Under the pieces are notes generated by a model. That model was given only the letters and a program-made list of their open reading frames with translations, had not been told where the DNA came from and did no database searches. This document shows positions 42,827-51,342 of a stretch of 64,000 nt of DNA, piece after piece. The stretch is from contig CAWAPQ010000001.1 in NCBI GenBank assembly GCA_963783965.1, forward strand, positions 124,001 to 188,000. The letters are read 5' to 3'. This DNA is from Bog-473 sp963783965 (GTDB lineage Bacteria; Actinomycetota; Acidimicrobiia; Acidimicrobiales; RAAP-2). The translations under genes were made by a program, and so were the position numbers. The number at the start of each line of letters is the position of its first letter. Within the stretch, counting starts at the first letter, position 1.

Positions 42827-45235
42827 TCACTCGGACAATGCGTGTGCGGCCAGACCGTGGTGATGGGCAGTGTGGACGTGCAGTTCGTCCTCGTCGGTGG
42901 CGTGCGGTGTGATGTCGAACACCACCTTGTTGATTGTTCCCGTAAACGCGAATGGTTTCAGATCCTCGTAAACACGGTCGACAACGCCTCCATTGTCACG
43001 CCCGATATCCATGCCGGCATAACCAGAAAAACGGATCGGCACCGTGTAGTCCATTCTTCCCTTGCCAATCTGGCGGTCATCGACGAAGAGCGTCACGTCC
43101 CCGCCGGTGGCCGGCTTCGCCCCGTCAGCCAAGAATTCCATGCGCACCGTGACTTCGCCGGCAGGCAGATCCTCTTCGGCTACTTGGGTATAGACGAACA
43201 CGCCCATCATCGAATAGGTGTGCGTGAGCTTCCCATCCTTGACATAGAGCGTGAACCCGCCGAGGTGATCCGCCTCAGCAACGATGACACCTTCGGCACC
43301 CGTCTCCGGTACAACCAGCTCCGCAGTAATGGTGTACGAGCGGTTGTAGATCCTCGGGATCATGCCGGAAAGTACGTTCTGCACGTCACCGCGAAACTCG
43401 AAGGTGTTCTCTCCCGTGATCGGCGGAACGATGCCGAAGAACGTCGAGAGCGCAGCCAGTAGTGGCAGCACCTTGTAGCGTTCGGCTTCCTCCCAAAACA
43501 GATCCTTGAGCTCCTGCACCTTTTCAGGGTGGTCGGCCGCGAGATCTTTGGCCTGCGAGAAGTCATCGGGCAGGTAGTAGAGCTCTGCCGGGCCGGCATC
43601 GGGATCCCATACGCCCGGTGCGTACGGAGCAAGGGCATCAGGCGTGAGCTCCCACGGAATGCGTTCGGTCTTCATGGCCAGCCACCAGCCGTCTTTGTAC
43701 ATGGCTCGATTACCGACCGTCTCGAAGTACTGCTGCGTGCGGTGTTCAGAGGTTGCGGCGTCGGTGAACGATGTGATGAAAGATGCGCCATGCATCGGGT
43801 CCTGCTCAATCCCATCGACCGTATCGGGCTCTGGGATGCCGGCGGCCTCGAGAATGGTGGGGGCCACATCAATGACGTGAGTGAATTGTGTACGCAGTCC
43901 GCCGGCGTCCTTGATGTGAGTCGGCCACCGCACCACCATTGGATTGCGGGTCCCGCCAAGGTGGGAACCGACCTGCTTCCCCCACTGAAAAGGCGTGGCC
44001 CCGGCCCAGGCCCATGCCGCGGAATAGTGGGGATCCATGATCGGAGCACCCCACTGGTCCAGGCCGCCGTACTGCTCCGAAAGCTGCAGTTGCATCTCAG
44101 CTGTCAACGGGATTCCGTTTTGAGTCGTGAGCTCGTTGAAGGATCCTGTGATAGTTCCCTCCATGCTGGCCCCGTTGTCGCCCCAGATCCACACAATCAG
44201 CGTGTTGTCGATCTCGCCGAGATCCTCAATGGAATCGATCACGCGCCCGACGTTGTGGTCGGCGTTCTCCGAGAACCCGGAGTAGACCTCCATTTGGCGG
44301 GCGTAGAACTTCTTCAGATCATCGGACAGGTCACTCCACGCCGGGAACGCCGCATCGCGCGACGTAAGTTCGGTGTTAGCCGGAATCACCCCCAGCTGCT
44401 TCTGGCGAGCGAATGTCTCCTCGCGCAACTTGTCCCACCCCTGGTCGAACATCCCCCTGTACTTGTCGGCCCACGTCGCAGTGACGTGGTGTGGAGCATG
44501 GCTACAGCCGGTGGAGTAATAGACGAAGAAGGGCTTGTGAGCATCTTGGGCCCGTACGGCGTGGAGCCACTCGATCGTCCGATCCGCCATGGCGTCTGGG
44601 AAGTAATACGGGTCGTCCTCGTCGTAGTACTTCTCCGGGGTGCCGATGATCTTTTGATTCTCGGCCAGGCAGGGATCCCACTGGCTCGATCCACCACCGA
44701 GGATCCCGTAGAAGTAGTCGAATCCCCAGCCATTCGGCCAACGATCGAACGGACCGGCCGCGCCCTGTTGCCCGTCTGGCGTCAGGTGCCACTTCCCGAA
44801 GATGGCGGTGCTGTAACCGTTGTCACGCAGAATCCGAGGGAGGGGGGCGCAGTCGCGAGGCAGCGTCGCCGAGTATCCCGGGAAGCCACCGGAGAGTTCC
44901 CCGATGGAGCCGAACCCAACCGTGTGGTTGTTGCGCCCGGTCAGCAACGATGCGCGGGTCGGAGAACACAGAGCGGTGACGTGGAAACGGTTGTAGCGGA
45001 GACCGTCGCCGGCGACGCGGCTCAGATTGGGCGTCCGGATCGGTCCGCCGAATGTGCTCGGATTCCCGAACCCGGCGTCGTCGATCAGGACGAGCAGCAC
45101 ATTCGGTGCATCGGCGGGCGGTACCGGATGGCCGATGAGATTCCAGTCGGGTTGGGATCCGTCCAGAGTCTTTCGGATGGTCCCCGAGAAGGACGGTCGA
45201 CGAATCGGGAGATGGCTGCGATCGATGTCGCTCAT
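42827..45235 (-). CDS. Large type I arylsulfatase
   Basis: An 802-residue formylglycine sulfatase. NVLLVLIDDAGFG gives the first metal Asp pair, ALCSPTRASLLTGR the C-x-P-x-R signature (Cys about residue 90), GKWHLTP a conserved Lys-x-His, and WIWGDNGASMEG the later metal Asp-Asn. About 200 extra C-terminal residues form a beta-rich domain. There is no signal peptide. CGGAGGA precedes ATG 45235. It is the third gene after the palindromic promoter at 45669-45715, behind two small genes, and shares the island with a SulP sulfate transporter. Sulfate scavenging or desulfation under stress is inferred. Confidence 0.92.
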   Translation of the reverse strand: MSDIDRSHLPIRRPSFSGTIRKTLDGSQPDWNLIGHPVPPADAPNVLLVLIDDAGFGNPSTFGGPIRTPNLSRVAGDGLRYNRFHVTALCSPTRASLLTGRNNHTVGFGSIGELSGGFPGYSATLPRDCAPLPRILRDNGYSTAIFGKWHLTPDGQQGAAGPFDRWPNGWGFDYFYGILGGGSSQWDPCLAENQKIIGTPEKYYDEDDPYYFPDAMADRTIEWLHAVRAQDAHKPFFVYYSTGCSHAPHHVTATWADKYRGMFDQGWDKLREETFARQKQLGVIPANTELTSRDAAFPAWSDLSDDLKKFYARQMEVYSGFSENADHNVGRVIDSIEDLGEIDNTLIVWIWGDNGASMEGTITGSFNELTTQNGIPLTAEMQLQLSEQYGGLDQWGAPIMDPHYSAAWAWAGATPFQWGKQVGSHLGGTRNPMVVRWPTHIKDAGGLRTQFTHVIDVAPTILEAAGIPEPDTVDGIEQDPMHGASFITSFTDAATSEHRTQQYFETVGNRAMYKDGWWLAMKTERIPWELTPDALAPYAPGVWDPDAGPAELYYLPDDFSQAKDLAADHPEKVQELKDLFWEEAERYKVLPLLAALSTFFGIVPPITGENTFEFRGDVQNVLSGMIPRIYNRSYTITAELVVPETGAEGVIVAEADHLGGFTLYVKDGKLTHTYSMMGVFVYTQVAEEDLPAGEVTVRMEFLADGAKPATGGDVTLFVDDRQIGKGRMDYTVPIRFSGYAGMDIGRDNGGVVDRVYEDLKPFAFTGTINKVVFDITPHATDEDELHVHTAHHHGLAAHALSE

Positions 45236-45237
45236 GT

Positions 45238-45390
45238 CTATCGTCCTCCGTTCGAGCAGCGAATGGCGGTAAGGGACGGCGCGATCAGAGCGACAGCGCG
45301 CCTGCATCGCCGCTTCTTTGACGTCCCAGTCAGGGATCCGTCAATGAGCAACTCGGCCGATCCGAGCACGTCAGTTTCGCTGCTTGTCAT
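45238..45390 (-). CDS. Small ORF (50 aa) between membrane protein and sulfatase genes
   Basis: A short frame of 50 codons with a strong GGAGGA ribosome site, starting 18 bp after the preceding stop and ending 2 bp before the sulfatase start. Its first half is acidic (SSETDVLGSAELLIDG) and its second half basic (KKRRCRR). It may be a real small protein or a coupling leader that keeps ribosomes running into the sulfatase. It could also be a remnant of a longer protein. No family recognised. Confidence 0.45.
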   Translation of the reverse strand: MTSSETDVLGSAELLIDGSLTGTSKKRRCRRAVALIAPSLTAIRCSNGGR

Positions 45391-45408
45391 ACGTTCCTCC
45401 GTTGTATC

Positions 45409-45627
45409 TCAGGCGTCCGCGGGGCGAGCGATGATGTAGATCAGTGCACCGATGATGGGCAGGAAGAGAATCAGCACGGTCCAGCCGGCCTTCGCCCCGC
45501 CATGATGATCATGACGGCGGAAGTTGTCCACGAAACACCAGATGATGAAAAAGATCATGAGAACTACGCCCGCAAGGAGGAGCATGGTCCAAAACAGGCT
45601 GAGGAGTGGATACGTGTACGCAAACAT
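45409..45627 (-). CDS. Small PLDc_N-type membrane protein
   Basis: A 72-residue protein with two membrane helices (LFWTMLLLAGVVLMIFFIIW and WTVLILFLPIIGALIYIIAR). This is the stand-alone cardiolipin-synthase N-terminal (PLDc_N) domain. Between them lies a His/Arg-rich loop (FRRHDHHGG). It is a paralogue of the first half of the protein at 50780-51175, sharing AYTYPLLSLFWTMLL. AGGAGA precedes the ATG. It is the first gene of the palindromic-promoter operon that ends with the sulfatase. Confidence 0.8.
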   Translation of the reverse strand: MFAYTYPLLSLFWTMLLLAGVVLMIFFIIWCFVDNFRRHDHHGGAKAGWTVLILFLPIIGALIYIIARPADA

Positions 45628-45668
45628 CTTTTCTCCTACGGGTACGGGTCGTGTGACTCCCACGGTCG

Positions 45669-45715
45669 AGTGTGACGACAGAGGCATCGCCAGTCATCAC
45701 CCTTGCCGGGGTGAT
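45669..45715 (-). promoter_or_regulatory. Island regulon promoter 1 (PLDc_N-sulfatase operon)
   Basis: Inverted repeat ATCACCC-N6-GGGTGAT at 45696-45715, then 21 nt, then CACACT at 45674-45669 on the minus strand. The predicted transcript start is about 35 nt before the ATG at 45627. Confidence 0.75.
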
Positions 45716-45872
45716 TGCGGCTTCGATTTCTGCGATGACTACGGAGATGTGCTGTGCTGCCGGTGTTGGTAGCACACGGGATCCCGATGGAACTTCTTCG
45801 CTCGTTCGAAGACACCCTGGAGCCACCTTTCCCGCGCGCACTGAGCACTCGCCCCACCGAGTGGCCAATAAC

Positions 45873-46808
45873 TCAGGGACGCCGCTCATTTCCTTGAACC
45901 TCGCCAATTGCGGCGGCGCGGCCCGCCTTCTTCCGGTCCGACGATCGCAGGAGCCAATGGAACGCCTGGGAGAAGGACAGCTCTCGCTCACGCCAGACGA
46001 GTCCCACCACCGCGCCCAGAATGATGACGACGCCGATCGCAACGAGCCAGGACATGAGAGCGAACACGACCCCGATCGGACCGTACTTCTTGTCATCCGA
46101 AATCACGGTTCCAGAGAAGATGAACGAGAACACCACCTCCATGCCGACCCAAAAGAGCGCCGTCGCGATCGCCGAGGGGAAGAGGGCGCGCCATGACACC
46201 CGCCTCGAGAGCAGGAACCACATCGTCAGCCACCAATAGCCAGTCAGTCCAACGAGTCCCAGCAAGCCCACGAGCCAGATCCCGACCGCATTGTGCACCC
46301 ACGGTCCGGCTACGGCGGCCAGGGAGACGCACCCGACCGTCGCCGCGAGCCATACCAGGCGGCGGAAGACGTCCTTGAGGCCGCCAGAGTCCAACTCGAA
46401 GGAGCGCTCGTAGAGATCTTGGACCGCCGAAGCCGCCGCAATGCCTCCCAGAATGAAGAAGGCGTATGCGGTGCCCGTCACGGCATCCGATGTCGACGAA
46501 GAGGAGGTGAACAGATCGCTTACGTCCTTGGCTGCCTGTTGGTTCAATCCAAGATGTCGCACCAAGCCGGTGACCGTCGACTGCCCAACGAGCGCATTCG
46601 CCACAATCACAAAAGGAAAGAAGCACAACAGCAGCACGGCGGCGAAGAGCATCCCTTTGTTGATGAAGTCCAGCGAGTTGAGCCGATTCCACAGATGCGC
46701 TGCCGAGGAGCCCGTGTAGGTGTCTTCGAGCGATTGCATCCGGCGCTCGAGCCTCTGCCGGGGACGGAAATGGCTGGAGAACGAGTCAGACTCGTCGGTA
46801 GGAGTCAT
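45873..46808 (-). CDS. YihY/BrkB-family inner membrane protein
   Basis: A 311-residue protein with six predicted membrane helices and a basic N-terminal segment. FVIVANALVG, the long fourth helix LLGLVGLTGYWWLTMWFLL and SAIATALFWVGMEVVFSFIFSG fit the YihY/virulence factor BrkB family. That family was once called ribonuclease BN, but its function is not established. ATG 46808 (MTPTDES) is preferred to an upstream open extension. It follows the K+ channel gene by 87 bp, probably in one unit with the channel genes. Confidence 0.8.
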   Translation of the reverse strand: MTPTDESDSFSSHFRPRQRLERRMQSLEDTYTGSSAAHLWNRLNSLDFINKGMLFAAVLLLCFFPFVIVANALVGQSTVTGLVRHLGLNQQAAKDVSDLFTSSSSTSDAVTGTAYAFFILGGIAAASAVQDLYERSFELDSGGLKDVFRRLVWLAATVGCVSLAAVAGPWVHNAVGIWLVGLLGLVGLTGYWWLTMWFLLSRRVSWRALFPSAIATALFWVGMEVVFSFIFSGTVISDDKKYGPIGVVFALMSWLVAIGVVIILGAVVGLVWRERELSFSQAFHWLLRSSDRKKAGRAAAIGEVQGNERRP

Positions 46809-46895
46809 GATCTTCGGGCGGTCGGGGCCATGGTCTGGAGAAGGGAGAACGCGGACTTCCACCGTTGGGTGACCGAGCTCAGAACCATTGTCTTC

Positions 46896-47642
46896 TCATG
46901 ACCTCTCTGCGGGCGGCGAATCGTCACGAGAGACTGGACCCGCCTCTTGCGTTGCCAGGCCACGCCTGTTCGCCGGCCGGTAGGAGTTGATGACTTTTGC
47001 CACAGCGGTCACCAAGAACAGCTGTCCGATGAGCATCTCAGCTAGGGCAAAGCTCTGGCCCGGATTCTCCGCGGGGACGAGATTTCCGTAGCCCGTCGTC
47101 GTGAGGGTGGTGAACGAGAAGAACAGGTCCTGGGCAAGGGTCCCGTCGCCCTGGGCACCGAAGAAAGCTGTGGCCTGGTTCGCGGCAGCTGCTCTATAGA
47201 CAAATCCAAAGAACATCCCGATGATGAGGTAGGCGGCAACCGCGCCCAAGACGGTTTCTTGATCCACAACCGTCCTCTGCACGAGATGGCGGAGAATCGT
47301 CACGGGTGCGATCAGGTAGAGAAGGCCGCTCACCGCTGGCAGGAATTTGTCGGCGACGTCGTGATGAAGAAAGAGCGCGAGGATGGCCGCAGCGACGGCG
47401 ACGGTGAGACATACGGCGGCGGCGACTCGGATCAGGTGGGGTGCCCGCGAAATTCGGAGAATGATTGAGACGGTGGCTATCTGTATGACGACAATGACTG
47501 ACTGGCCCCAGGTCTGAGACAAGTTGATCGAGAGCACGTACGTGATCAAGATGGCGATCACCACGCCGCCATAGCTATCGAACTCGACTACGGATCGGAA
47601 CGTCGGGAACCGAAACGAGCCGCCGACAGCCGCTGTCGTCAC
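46896..47642 (-). CDS. Two-pore-helix-type ion channel (K+ selective filter)
   Basis: A 248-residue protein with an N-terminal set of four short membrane helices. A pore module follows, with selectivity filter TTTGYGNL near residue 195, flanked by a helix containing LIIGMFFGFVYR and a last helix LAEMLIGQLFLVTAVAKVI. TxGYG predicts potassium selectivity. There is no RCK domain. The start is GTG 47642. It lies 67 bp after the ClC gene, which suggests paired anion and potassium flux. Confidence 0.87.
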   Translation of the reverse strand: MTTAAVGGSFRFPTFRSVVEFDSYGGVVIAILITYVLSINLSQTWGQSVIVVIQIATVSIILRISRAPHLIRVAAAVCLTVAVAAAILALFLHHDVADKFLPAVSGLLYLIAPVTILRHLVQRTVVDQETVLGAVAAYLIIGMFFGFVYRAAAANQATAFFGAQGDGTLAQDLFFSFTTLTTTGYGNLVPAENPGQSFALAEMLIGQLFLVTAVAKVINSYRPANRRGLATQEAGPVSRDDSPPAERS

Positions 47643-47709
47643 TGGTCCGCCTCTCGGGGAACGGTCGGCCAGGAATGCGCCTGCCCAATAGCTTGACGAA
47701 TTGACGTTG

Positions 47710-49119
47710 TCATCGTTGGAGCTCGTCGGTAGAGACTCTTGGTGACGCGCCGTGTCCGTCAGCCTCCGGCGAGTCTGCCGTTACCGCCTGGGCGTCCTTC
47801 GGGGCGATGGAGGCCGACAAGCCCAGAACGACCAGATATGCCACGACCACCGCCACGATGATGAGAGGGGTTGTGGCGGCCCCGCCCTGGGAAACGACCA
47901 GGGCAATGATGATCGAGGCCAAGGGAAGTCGGAGAATCGAGACCGTTGCCGCTCCCATCAGTGCCGCCACGGCGGGTGTTTCGGAAAAGCCCGGGAGATG
48001 GGCGCACAAGAGGCCGGCGACAATGCCGAGAAACATGGCGGGAAAGGTTGGACCTCCTCGGGCGCTTCCCAGCGAGATGGCATAGGCGAGTCCTTTGAAG
48101 ACGAGAAAGAGGACGAATGCAGATTGCGAGAAGCTTGCTGCCTGGTTCACCACTGCGCCCATGGTGTCTTGGCCCGAAAACAAGACCAGGTCCTCCGGCT
48201 TCCCCGACAGGTGCCCGAAGATGATGGCCAACGCTCCAACGCTGAGCGCAGCCAACGGAACGATGACGAATGGCCGTCGGGACGTCGCCTTGTTGACCAT
48301 CAGCCCGGTCCGCGCAATGGCGAAGATGACGACCGCGACAAGTGCGGCCAGCAAGATGGTCCATCCGAAAGCCGATGGAGTCGGTGTGTGGTATTTCGGC
48401 AGCGCCAGCGGTGCGATGGCGTAAGAGCTCGAGCTCAGACCAGTCAAAGAACCCATGCCGATGAACACGAGCGAGCCGATGCCCGCAGCCAACAGTCCAG
48501 GGAGCAAGATTACGGGGAGGATCGCTCCCCCCAGACCGGCTGCCTCGATGATGATCACGGCTCCGACGATGGGAGAGCCGAAGAGAGAAGACATGGCCGC
48601 GAAGCTTGCAGCCGCGGCGATGAGAGCCACCACCTGATCCGGTGCGTCTTTCCGCGCAGCTCGCACTGCGAGAATTGCGAGGCCGCCGGCAAGCGCGATC
48701 AATGGGGCCTCAGGACCGAGGACCATACCGAAACCGATAGAGGCGAGCGAAGCAATTAAGACCCCGGGAAGCTCAATCGGCTGTGTGGGAGGTCCCGCCT
48801 TGAGACCCTCTGCGGGTTTGTGGCCGCCACTTCCCGGCAGCCGGGCGATGGCAAACGCGATCGGTACTGCAGCAACAGCCAGGATGGGCAGCGGCCACCA
48901 GGTGGGGACCGGTGACAGACCGAGCCCGCTCGGGAGGTCCTTATAGAGCCATTCCTGAAGATAGTGGATCAGCTCGAGATATCCCCACGAGACCAACGAC
49001 ACCAGCACGCCGATCACTGCCGCAAACACGAGAAGTATCCGGTATTCCTTGCTTCGCAGTAAGACTTCCGGATCGGGTGGCGAAGAGGGAGCCTCGCCCG
49101 AGAGTGGGGGCTCGGGCAT
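47710..49119 (-). CDS. ClC-family chloride channel/transporter
   Basis: A 469-residue protein with ClC topology. The anion-site motifs are GSGGHKP (GSGIP-like, near residue 95), GPEAPL (GKEGP-like, near 130; the gating Glu is kept, the Lys is Pro) and GGPTFPAMF (GxFxP-like, near 355). It moves chloride or fluoride, and the GPEAP variant leaves the channel versus antiporter choice open. There are no CBS domains. It heads a likely operon ClC, K+ channel, YihY. Confidence 0.9.
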   Translation of the reverse strand: MPEPPLSGEAPSSPPDPEVLLRSKEYRILLVFAAVIGVLVSLVSWGYLELIHYLQEWLYKDLPSGLGLSPVPTWWPLPILAVAAVPIAFAIARLPGSGGHKPAEGLKAGPPTQPIELPGVLIASLASIGFGMVLGPEAPLIALAGGLAILAVRAARKDAPDQVVALIAAAASFAAMSSLFGSPIVGAVIIIEAAGLGGAILPVILLPGLLAAGIGSLVFIGMGSLTGLSSSSYAIAPLALPKYHTPTPSAFGWTILLAALVAVVIFAIARTGLMVNKATSRRPFVIVPLAALSVGALAIIFGHLSGKPEDLVLFSGQDTMGAVVNQAASFSQSAFVLFLVFKGLAYAISLGSARGGPTFPAMFLGIVAGLLCAHLPGFSETPAVAALMGAATVSILRLPLASIIIALVVSQGGAATTPLIIVAVVVAYLVVLGLSASIAPKDAQAVTADSPEADGHGASPRVSTDELQR

Positions 49120-49205
49120 CAGCCCGAATCCGTTGATCGAGCCAAACGGCCGCAGTATCTCTGCTTCGACCGGCGCCGCTTGACCAAGGGGGCCGGAGTG
49201 GTCAC

Positions 49206-50624
49206 TCAGATCCCTTTCTCAGCGGTAATGGTGCCCGAGTCGATTGCTCCGACCAGGGCCTGATGGTCCTGCTCGTTCTGATTCGCATACGACTGCGCGA
49301 AGTCGGCGACGGCCTGGTCGAAGACGTCTCTCGAGCCGAGATATGCGCCGATGGCCGTGGCGCTACCGGATCGAGCGTGAGCGCGGGCCAGGGTCCAGGC
49401 GCAAATACTTGTGTAAATCTGCAAGGTCTCGGGGTTCATCGTGTCAACAGAGGCCGACGCCTTCCAGTCCCACAGCTGGCGAACGTAGAAGTCTCGGTGG
49501 TTTCCATCCGGCAGGTCGATTCGTTGCCATCCGAGGAGGATGTCGCTCGATGCCTGCATGAGTCGCTGTCCCTCGACAACCCTTTGACCTTGGTTCTTGA
49601 CGCTGCTCTTGGAGGTGAAGCGTTCCAGTACCGACTCCCCCGCCTCTTTCACCTGAAGGAAGAGGACATCATTCGCATCCTCCCCGACAAAGAGCGCAAC
49701 CCAGCAACGAGTGCCGACGCTGCCGACACCGACGACCTTTCGGGCCAGCGCGACGTATCGATACTGGTTCAGGAGATGCCGGCGATCGGGCGTGAGCGTT
49801 TCCCCATAGGAGCTGAGCGCGCCTTCGATCACTCTTTCCACCTGTCGCGCCTCTTCTGGCTCACTGTAGACGTCTTCCACGGGTACAAGAAGCGGAGGGT
49901 CACTCAAGAAGCGGAGCTCGTCCCCGACGATCGTGGTCAACTTGTCCCTGGCGCGTAGCCGATCTTTCGATTCCGCCTTGACAACTGCGCGTCGAAAGTT
50001 CTTGACCGCCTTCGCTCCCGCCTTCGAACCCCATCGTTCCGTGATTGCTGCGACGTCGAGGCGGGCGTACCAGGTATCGAGCTTCGTTGTTCGTGCGAAG
50101 TACCGCACCATCTGCCGATAGGTGCGTCCGACGTCCAGCACCACATCACGGAGGGCACGGTCGGGGTATCCCAATTCGCGTCCGGCGATTTCCACACTGG
50201 CGGCGAGCCTCTTCACATCCCACTCGAACGGGCCGACGGCGGTCTCGTCGAAATCATTGATGTCGAAGACGAGGTCACGTTCCGGCGAAGCAAATCCGCC
50301 GAAGTTCGCCAGGTGGGCGTCGCCGCATAACTGGACGTTGAGTCCGGTGTTCGGGGTGGTGGACAGGTCCGCGGCCATAGGCAAAGCGGCCCCCCTGTAG
50401 AAGGCGAACGCCGAAGCGGCCATACGCCCGTGTCGGATGGGTACGAGCTCAGGCACGCGCGTCGCCTCTTGACCAACAAGGAGCTCAAGCGGATCCGAGG
50501 TGCGAAGACTCGTACTCCACTCTGCTTGGGCTTCCCTGGAGGCTCGCCGGCGAGCATTTTTCCCCTGGTCAAGGTGCTGCTCTCGGGTCAGCGGTTGAGA
50601 TTTACCGCTTGGAGGTGGATTCAT
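49206..50624 (-). CDS. DUF2252 family protein
   Basis: A 472-residue protein of the DUF2252 family, distantly kinase-like. Motifs include RHGRMAASAFAFYRGAA near residue 65, LCGDAHLANFGGF near 100, FDINDFDETAVGPFEWDVKRLA near 122 and a C-terminal HARSG region. The D-x-N-D-F-D-E block resembles metal-binding residues of small-molecule kinases, but no substrate is known. ATG 50624 is the only start near the conserved N-terminus. It stands alone between the ClC and PLDc_N-SHOCT genes. Confidence 0.88.
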   Translation of the reverse strand: MNPPPSGKSQPLTREQHLDQGKNARRRASREAQAEWSTSLRTSDPLELLVGQEATRVPELVPIRHGRMAASAFAFYRGAALPMAADLSTTPNTGLNVQLCGDAHLANFGGFASPERDLVFDINDFDETAVGPFEWDVKRLAASVEIAGRELGYPDRALRDVVLDVGRTYRQMVRYFARTTKLDTWYARLDVAAITERWGSKAGAKAVKNFRRAVVKAESKDRLRARDKLTTIVGDELRFLSDPPLLVPVEDVYSEPEEARQVERVIEGALSSYGETLTPDRRHLLNQYRYVALARKVVGVGSVGTRCWVALFVGEDANDVLFLQVKEAGESVLERFTSKSSVKNQGQRVVEGQRLMQASSDILLGWQRIDLPDGNHRDFYVRQLWDWKASASVDTMNPETLQIYTSICAWTLARAHARSGSATAIGAYLGSRDVFDQAVADFAQSYANQNEQDHQALVGAIDSGTITAEKGI

Positions 50625-50779
50625 TTCTCTGGTTCCTTGCGTTCATGACGGGCCCGGCAGAACTGGCACCGCGATTCGACGCGGGGGACTCGCTCCTTGA
50701 CTCGGCAATTCGAGCGAGAGCCGACGCTGAGCTCCCGCTCTGACACTCCATTTTTGGACCTCGCGCGACGTTTAGAACC

Positions 50780-51175
50780 TCAACCCAACACCTTGGACTT
50801 TTGGGCCTCGAACTCGGGTTCGGTGATCACTCCCTGGTTCCGCAGATCGGCCAACTTCGCCACCTGATCCGCTGGACTGGTCTCCGAGGCCGCCACATCG
50901 CGCACGTAGCTGTCAAATTCCTGTTGCTGTTGACGGGCATCCTTCGCGGCTCTGTCCTGCATCTTTCCGCCGCGAGCGATCAGGTAGATCAGGACCCCGA
51001 CGAGGGGCAGGAAGATGACGAGCAGCACCCACATGGCCTTGGCGAAGCCCCCAATGTCGTGACTGCGGAATATGTCGCCGAAAACGACGATGAGGAGCCA
51101 AATCCAGACGACGAATCCAAAGAACAGAAGCATCGTCCAAAAGAGGCTGAGAAGTGGATAGGTGTACGCGAGCAT
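50780..51175 (-). CDS. PLDc_N membrane domain plus SHOCT protein
   Basis: A 131-residue protein. Residues 1-65 have two membrane helices (FWTMLLFFGFVVWIWLLIVVFG and MWVLLVIFLPLVGVLIYLIARGG), the same fold as the small protein at 45409-45627. Next comes a polar linker, then a C-terminal SHOCT motif (QVAKLADLRNQGVITEPEFEAQKSKVLG). SHOCT is an oligomerisation or envelope-stress motif. ATG 51175 after GGGAGGAT is chosen, since the paralogue starts at the same residue. An upstream open frame overlaps the palindromic promoter. Confidence 0.85.
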   Translation of the reverse strand: MLAYTYPLLSLFWTMLLFFGFVVWIWLLIVVFGDIFRSHDIGGFAKAMWVLLVIFLPLVGVLIYLIARGGKMQDRAAKDARQQQQEFDSYVRDVAASETSPADQVAKLADLRNQGVITEPEFEAQKSKVLG

Positions 51176-51215
51176 TGATCCTCCCAAGTGACGGAGTAGT
51201 TGCCGGACAGGTGTC

Positions 51216-51262
51216 AGTATGTCGATCCGCTTCCGGTGGGTCATCACCCCGTGCGGGGTGAT
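51216..51262 (-). promoter_or_regulatory. Island regulon promoter 2 (PLDc_N-SHOCT gene)
   Basis: Inverted repeat ATCACCC-N6-GGGTGAT at 51243-51262 (arms extend to 8 bp), then 21 nt, then CATACT at 51221-51216 on the minus strand. Confidence 0.78.
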
Positions 51263-51342
51263 TCACCTCGCAAATTGCATGAAGGTATCGAAGCGTCCTG
51301 CGGCGTCGGGGCTCTTTGCGCGACCCGACATCCGTCCAAGAA

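Noticed and set aside
44376..44400. AATCACCCCC inside the sulfatase gene as a regulon site
   Set aside because: Only one half-site is present, with no GGGTGAT partner and no -10 element.
43529..45439. 636-codon plus-strand frame opposite the sulfatase
   Set aside because: It has no recognisable domain and mirrors the real minus-strand sulfatase with its CxPxR motif.
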